A stretch of 9,948 bases of DNA from Flavobacteriaceae bacterium (GTDB taxonomy: Bacteria; Bacteroidota; Bacteroidia; Flavobacteriales; Flavobacteriaceae), in the NCBI GenBank assembly GCA_013214275.1, contig JABSPP010000036.1, positions 1 through 9,948 on the forward strand. The letters are read 5' to 3'. The notes beneath the pieces are model-generated. The model did no database searches and was not told the DNA's origin. It worked only from the letters and a program-made list of their open reading frames with translations. Positions 5,970 to 9,948 of this stretch are shown piece after piece; the stretch's first letter is position 1, and the number at the start of each line of letters is the position of its first letter. A program made the translations under genes and the position numbers.

Positions 5970-7250
5970 ATGAAAATTTCACAGTTTCCTGTGCGCAAAT
6001 TTACGCGCGCCGGAATATTGACTAGTGCATTGATGCTATCTCAAGCCAATGCATTGGCAGAACAAGTAACTTTAGATGATGCAGTTCAACTTACTCTCAA
6101 CCGTCATCCAAGCTTGTTGAAATTCAGACCTCTTACTAGAGCTCTTGAGGGAGATCGCCAACAAGCTTTGCTTTCTCCAGCTTACACCGTAGGTGCTAAT
6201 CTAGAAAATGTGATGGGCACAAGTTCTACTTCGGGAGTTCAAGCAGCAGAAGCAACCATCTCTCTATCTTCAGTGTATGAACTTGGTGGAAAGAAGAGTG
6301 CAAGAACACTGGTTGTGGATGCCAGAGCTGCCCTTTTAGATTCAGAGCAGTATTCAATGTCTCTCTCACTACTTGGTGGGCTCACTCAGCAGTATATTCG
6401 CGTTCTGGCACAACAGGAGCGTCTGCAAATAGCTGAGCGAAGTGTGAGCTTAGCTGAAGATGCTCTTACTGTGATCACTAATAGAATAAAAAGTGGTGCA
6501 ACGAATGATGCTGAATTGTTCAGAGCTAAATCGGCTTTAAATCAAGCGAAATTAGAACTTGCGACAGCAAAGGTGAATAAAGAGATAGCCCTGCAATCTC
6601 TCACACTATTCTGGCAGGGCAATTATGAAGATATCACGCTTACTGGTTCTTTAAATTCACCCGCTAAAAATTATTCCTACGAAACACTTTTTAACCAATT
6701 CTTATCATCATCGAATGCGGATTTACTAATTAAGTCACTTGACCTGAAGGACGCTGAAATTCAGTTGGCTAAGTCTGATAATACCGCAGACCTATCTTGG
6801 TCTGTTGGTGTTAGAAGGAATCAGGGAGCTCAAGATACATCGTTAGTTTTTGGTGCCTCAATTCCACTATTTGCTGAGAAGAGGAATTCGGGTGCAGTCA
6901 AATCTGCAATTGCTAGTAAGGAGGCGGAGTTATTAGAGCGAGACACCAAGTATCTCGATGTAAAAGCGATTCTATTTAAAGCAACGAAAAGCATAAATTT
7001 TAGTTCACAGGCAGCATTGCACCTGGAAAAAGAAGTAATGCCAGATTTGAAAAGAGCATTGGAGCTGACCAAGGAGGGCTATCAAAAGGGAATTTACACT
7101 TATCAAGAATGGTTTGCTTCACGTGATGCACTTCTCCAATCTCAACGGAGTCTCATCAACTATCGCGAAGCCACCCTGCTCAATGAAGCACTTATCGAAC
7201 AATGGACAGGGCAATCTCTGAAATCATTCACTTTCAATCTCCAGGATTAA
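5970..7250 (+). CDS. czcC: Outer-membrane channel of a CzcCBA-type heavy-metal exporter (TolC-like)
   Basis: A protein of 426 residues, the normal size for CzcC-type outer-membrane factors. A Sec signal peptide covers residues 1-30, with a cleavage site after ALA; there is no lipobox Cys, so it is not obviously acylated. The mature part begins with VTLDDAVQLTLNRHP, the standard opening of the TolC-like OEP family. Two repeats then follow, each with long heptad-like helices (for example about residues 135-215 and 310-400). Between them are beta-strand segments that would line the barrel (for example LVFGASIPLF near residue 290). As a trimer it would provide the exit duct across the outer membrane. 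The start ATG has AGGA nine bases upstream. The stop is followed after two bases by czcB, indicating translational coupling in one operon. Confidence 0.88.
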   Translation: MKISQFPVRKFTRAGILTSALMLSQANALAEQVTLDDAVQLTLNRHPSLLKFRPLTRALEGDRQQALLSPAYTVGANLENVMGTSSTSGVQAAEATISLSSVYELGGKKSARTLVVDARAALLDSEQYSMSLSLLGGLTQQYIRVLAQQERLQIAERSVSLAEDALTVITNRIKSGATNDAELFRAKSALNQAKLELATAKVNKEIALQSLTLFWQGNYEDITLTGSLNSPAKNYSYETLFNQFLSSSNADLLIKSLDLKDAEIQLAKSDNTADLSWSVGVRRNQGAQDTSLVFGASIPLFAEKRNSGAVKSAIASKEAELLERDTKYLDVKAILFKATKSINFSSQAALHLEKEVMPDLKRALELTKEGYQKGIYTYQEWFASRDALLQSQRSLINYREATLLNEALIEQWTGQSLKSFTFNLQD

Positions 7251-7252
7251 TT

Positions 7253-8434
7253 ATGCTAAAGCAAATTTTATTTTTATTTCTTATCGGCACTGTGACATCT
7301 ATCGCGACCGCAAGTGAAGATGTCACCAATTCAAATGACAACCAAAATATATTCCAGAAAGGTAACATCGAAATAGAAGTAAGTATCGATGAAAGCCCCG
7401 AGGGCTCTGTAATTATTGCCTCGACTTTTGAAGATGGGAAGCCATTTATCCCTGATTCCTTTTCTATAGAGCTACAGAAGTTAGGTTCAAGCTCAGAAAA
7501 ATTTGAGTTTCAAACTTCAGAGGGGGTTTTGCGGTCAATAAAAGCTCTGTCTGAACCTCATTCTTTTAGGGCTACTATTTATCTGACTGACAAAAGACGA
7601 AAGTATTCCTGGGAGTGGGAAAACTTCGAGGGAAGAACACAGATCTCAAGAGCATTAACTGAAAAGTTTCAATTAGCAACCTCCGAAGTTCAGAGTGGGA
7701 CCATTGAAAGACATATCGAATTGTTGGGTACTCTTGTAATTCCACCCAAGAACAAGGCTGAAGTTAATGCGCGGTTCTCGGGAGTTGTAGAAACTCTCGC
7801 TTCGGATGTTGGTGACAGCGTGAAGGCTGGCGATGTAATTGCAAAAATTCAATCAAATGACAGCTTACAAACCTACATCGTGAAAGCGCCAATTTCGGGT
7901 ACGGTAGTAAGTCGAAATGTTAATGTTGGGCAGTTGGTTACCAGTGAAACGCTTTATAAAATAGTCGACGCTGAAACGCTTTGGGCAGAATTGAAAGTAT
8001 TTCCATCCAAGCGGGATACAATAAAGCAGGGCTCTTATATCCACATAAAAAAAGGTTCCCGACAGCAAGATGCAAAGGTCAAATTTCTCATTCCGTCAGG
8101 TTCACTTGAACCTTATCAGATCGCAATTGTTGAAATCACTAATACCGAAGGAGAATTCTCCCCCGGCGATATGGTTACAGGTGTAGTTGATGCTCAGAAA
8201 GTCGATGTTTCGCTTCGCGTTGAGAATGAAGCTATCCAATCAATGGATGGTAACTCAGTTGTATTTTTAAACGATGGTAACACGTTTCAAGCTGTCCCTG
8301 TCGAGCTGGGTATAAAAGATGACAACTTCACTGAAGTAAAGCGTGGCTTAATCGCTGGTCAAATTTACGTATCAAAAAATAGCTTTCTGATAAAAGCGGA
8401 TCTTGAAAAATCCGGTGCCTCTCACGCTCACTAA
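7253..8434 (+). CDS. czcB: Periplasmic adaptor of the CzcCBA heavy-metal exporter, hairpin-less type
   Basis: A protein of 393 residues starting at the ATG at 7253, with AGGA six bases upstream. An in-frame ATG at 7202 lies inside czcC, has no signal peptide directly after it and is rejected. The signal peptide covers residues 1-20 (cleavage after ATA) and there is no lipobox. An extra N-terminal beta domain (about 35-125) precedes the adaptor core, as in CzcB proteins. The barrel-sandwich (lipoyl) halves are at about 168-200 (NARFSGVVETLASDVGDSVKAG) and 208-239 (IVKAPISGTVVSRNVNVGQL). The beta-barrel and membrane-proximal domains follow, and the end is His-containing (SHAH), as in many CzcB proteins. 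Only about nine residues join the lipoyl halves, so the long alpha-hairpin is absent. The protein links CzcA to CzcC in the periplasm and may also bind metal. Confidence 0.88.
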   Translation: MLKQILFLFLIGTVTSIATASEDVTNSNDNQNIFQKGNIEIEVSIDESPEGSVIIASTFEDGKPFIPDSFSIELQKLGSSSEKFEFQTSEGVLRSIKALSEPHSFRATIYLTDKRRKYSWEWENFEGRTQISRALTEKFQLATSEVQSGTIERHIELLGTLVIPPKNKAEVNARFSGVVETLASDVGDSVKAGDVIAKIQSNDSLQTYIVKAPISGTVVSRNVNVGQLVTSETLYKIVDAETLWAELKVFPSKRDTIKQGSYIHIKKGSRQQDAKVKFLIPSGSLEPYQIAIVEITNTEGEFSPGDMVTGVVDAQKVDVSLRVENEAIQSMDGNSVVFLNDGNTFQAVPVELGIKDDNFTEVKRGLIAGQIYVSKNSFLIKADLEKSGASHAH

Positions 8435-8449
8435 TCCTGGAGACGATAA

Positions 8450-9948
8450 ATGATTGATAATATTATTCGTCTTTCAGTAGAAAGACGCTTTTTGTTTCTT
8501 GTTCTTGCACTAATCTTAATTGGGATCGGCGTTTGGAGCTACCAGCGATTACCTATTGATGCTGTACCAGATATTACAAATGTACAGGTTCAGATTAACA
8601 CCAAAGCTCCGGGGTACTCACCATTAGAAGCTGAACAACGAATAACATTTCCTGTCGAAACAGCACTATATGGCTTGCCTAACTTATCCTATACACGTTC
8701 TATATCGAGGTATGGTCTTTCACAGATTACAGTTATTTTCGAAGAAGGAACGGATATCTTTTTTGCCCGAAATTTAATCGACGAAAGACTTGCTAACCTT
8801 AAAAGTGTTTTACCTGATGGCCTTGAGCCAGAAATGGGGCCAATCGCAACAGGGCTTGGCGAAATTTTCGTATATACACTGGAAGGGAAAGATGGAGCAA
8901 CGTTACCCGATGGCTCGCCGGTCACACCTATGGCTTTAAGAGAGGTACAAGATTGGATCATTCGACCACAGTTAGCCCAGGTTCCGGGAGTAGTAGAAGT
9001 AAACACTATTGGAGGTTATGACAAGCAATATCACGTCAATCCCGACCCTGTAAAAATGCTGGAGATGGGAGTCTCGCTTAAAGACATTTCTGAAGCACTA
9101 TATTTAAACAATGATAATGCTGGAGCAGGCTATATTGAGAAAAATGGCGAGCAACTTCTTGTTCGCTCTCCAGGTCAATTGACAGGGATAAAGGATATCG
9201 AAAATGTCGTAGTAGGAAAAAAAGGATCTGTTCCTGTTCTAATAAAAGATATTGGAACTGTAGGCTTGGGTAAGCAGCTGAGGACCGGTGCCGCTACAAG
9301 AAATGGTAAAGAGACAGTGATGGGAACGGTCATGATGTTGCTGGGAGAAAACTCAAGGGAAGTTGCAGCTTTAACTGCCAGTAAATTAACTGAAATTCAA
9401 AGATCGTTACCAAGCTGGGTAGTTACTGAACCCGCCTATGATCGAACTACACTGGTCGACAAAGCGATAAACACTGTGCAGAAGAACCTGCTGGAAGGAG
9501 CATTACTCGTAATTGTCATATTATTTTTACTACTAGGCAATATTCGAGCGGCTCTTATTACGGCTGCGATCATACCTATTGCTATGATGATGACAATCAC
9601 TGGAATGGTCCAGATAGGTGTTTCGGAAAATCTGAGGAGTGTGGGGGCTTTAGATTTTGGTCTGATTGTCGATGGCGCTTTCATCATTGTTGATAACTGT
9701 ATTAGGCGCTTATCTGAAGCCCAACAGCATCACGGCAGACTTCTTCAACTCAAGGAACGTCTAGAAGAAGTGAAAATAGCAACGATTGAAGTAATCAGGC
9801 CCAGCTTATTTGGAGTCGGGATCATAACCGCTGTTTATCTGCCTATTTTTACTTTAACAGGCGTAGAGGGAAAGATGTTTCATCCCATGGCAATAACTGT
9901 TGTTATCGCTCTTATTGCGGCAATGATTTTGTCACTGACGGTAGTGCC
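8450..9948 (+). CDS. czcA: RND heavy-metal pump CzcA, N-terminal half (runs off the window)
   Basis: 499 codons are visible, about half of the roughly 1,050 residues usual for the family. The ATG at 8450 is preceded by GGAG seven bases upstream, 15 bases after czcB. The first membrane helix (about residues 13-30) is followed by the periplasmic porter region, with landmarks LPIDAVPDITNVQVQ, APGYSPLEAEQR and PIATGLGEIF. Helices 2-6 then begin near residue 350. The membrane charge-relay segment is DFGLIVDGAFIIVDN (402-416). Asp402 and Asp408 match the known CzcA positions, while position 415 is Asp instead of Glu. This heavy-metal RND subfamily exports Zn, Co or Cd using the proton gradient. The sequence is of the CzcA rather than the CusA kind, since the copper/silver-type Met pattern is not evident in the visible half. 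Metal specificity cannot be settled because the C-terminal half is outside the window. Confidence 0.92.
   Translation, partial: MIDNIIRLSVERRFLFLVLALILIGIGVWSYQRLPIDAVPDITNVQVQINTKAPGYSPLEAEQRITFPVETALYGLPNLSYTRSISRYGLSQITVIFEEGTDIFFARNLIDERLANLKSVLPDGLEPEMGPIATGLGEIFVYTLEGKDGATLPDGSPVTPMALREVQDWIIRPQLAQVPGVVEVNTIGGYDKQYHVNPDPVKMLEMGVSLKDISEALYLNNDNAGAGYIEKNGEQLLVRSPGQLTGIKDIENVVVGKKGSVPVLIKDIGTVGLGKQLRTGAATRNGKETVMGTVMMLLGENSREVAALTASKLTEIQRSLPSWVVTEPAYDRTTLVDKAINTVQKNLLEGALLVIVILFLLLGNIRAALITAAIIPIAMMMTITGMVQIGVSENLRSVGALDFGLIVDGAFIIVDNCIRRLSEAQQHHGRLLQLKERLEEVKIATIEVIRPSLFGVGIITAVYLPIFTLTGVEGKMFHPMAITVVIALIAAMILSLTVV

Noticed and set aside
7202..7252. Longer start for czcB inside czcC.
   Set aside because: It would place 17 residues before a clear signal peptide. 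The ATG at 7253 has its own AGGA site two bases after the czcC stop region.
8689..9687. Minus-strand frames at 8689-9006 and 9436-9687.
   Set aside because: They lie opposite the uninterrupted, clearly recognised czcA reading frame.

Overview
The window looks like an accessory stretch of a gammaproteobacterial chromosome or plasmid, probably marine. This is inferred from its A/T-leaning composition, the IS5-type element and the czc-type efflux genes; no marker gene fixes the genus. It has two halves that read away from each other. Bases 1-4370 are read from the minus strand, and bases 5208-9948 from the plus strand.

Left half: a gene start runs off the left edge (1-91), followed by 677 bp without a gene. 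Next comes the C-terminal piece of a polysaccharide pyruvyltransferase-family gene (769-1254), cut by a complete 1193-bp IS5-family insertion sequence (1255-2447) with an intact DDE transposase. On the other side of the element is a different gene, a membrane-anchored helical protein that has lost its own C-terminal end to the element. Upstream of it lie a 271-residue protein with the layout of the uracil-DNA glycosylase fold superfamily and a 123-residue protein of unknown function. The two flanks of the element do not belong to one gene, and its 4-bp flanks are similar but not identical (CTAA/CTAG). The element therefore probably marks a deletion or recombination scar.

Middle: 4371-5207 has no convincing gene but carries several perfect inverted repeats, including four hairpins within 141 bp. 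It is followed by what appears to be a decayed C-terminal remnant of an RcnA/NicO-type nickel/cobalt exporter (5208-5435), with stop codons in its frame.

Right half: a tightly packed heavy-metal efflux operon. A 118-residue secreted or membrane protein with a Cys/His cluster (CzcI-like in position and form) is followed by czcC (outer-membrane channel), czcB (periplasmic adaptor) and czcA (RND pump, running off the right edge). Together these would form an envelope-spanning Zn/Co/Cd exporter. Two features stand out: the adaptor has almost no alpha-helical hairpin, and the pump has Asp in place of Glu at the third acidic position of its membrane proton-relay motif. No metal-responsive regulator is encoded in the window.
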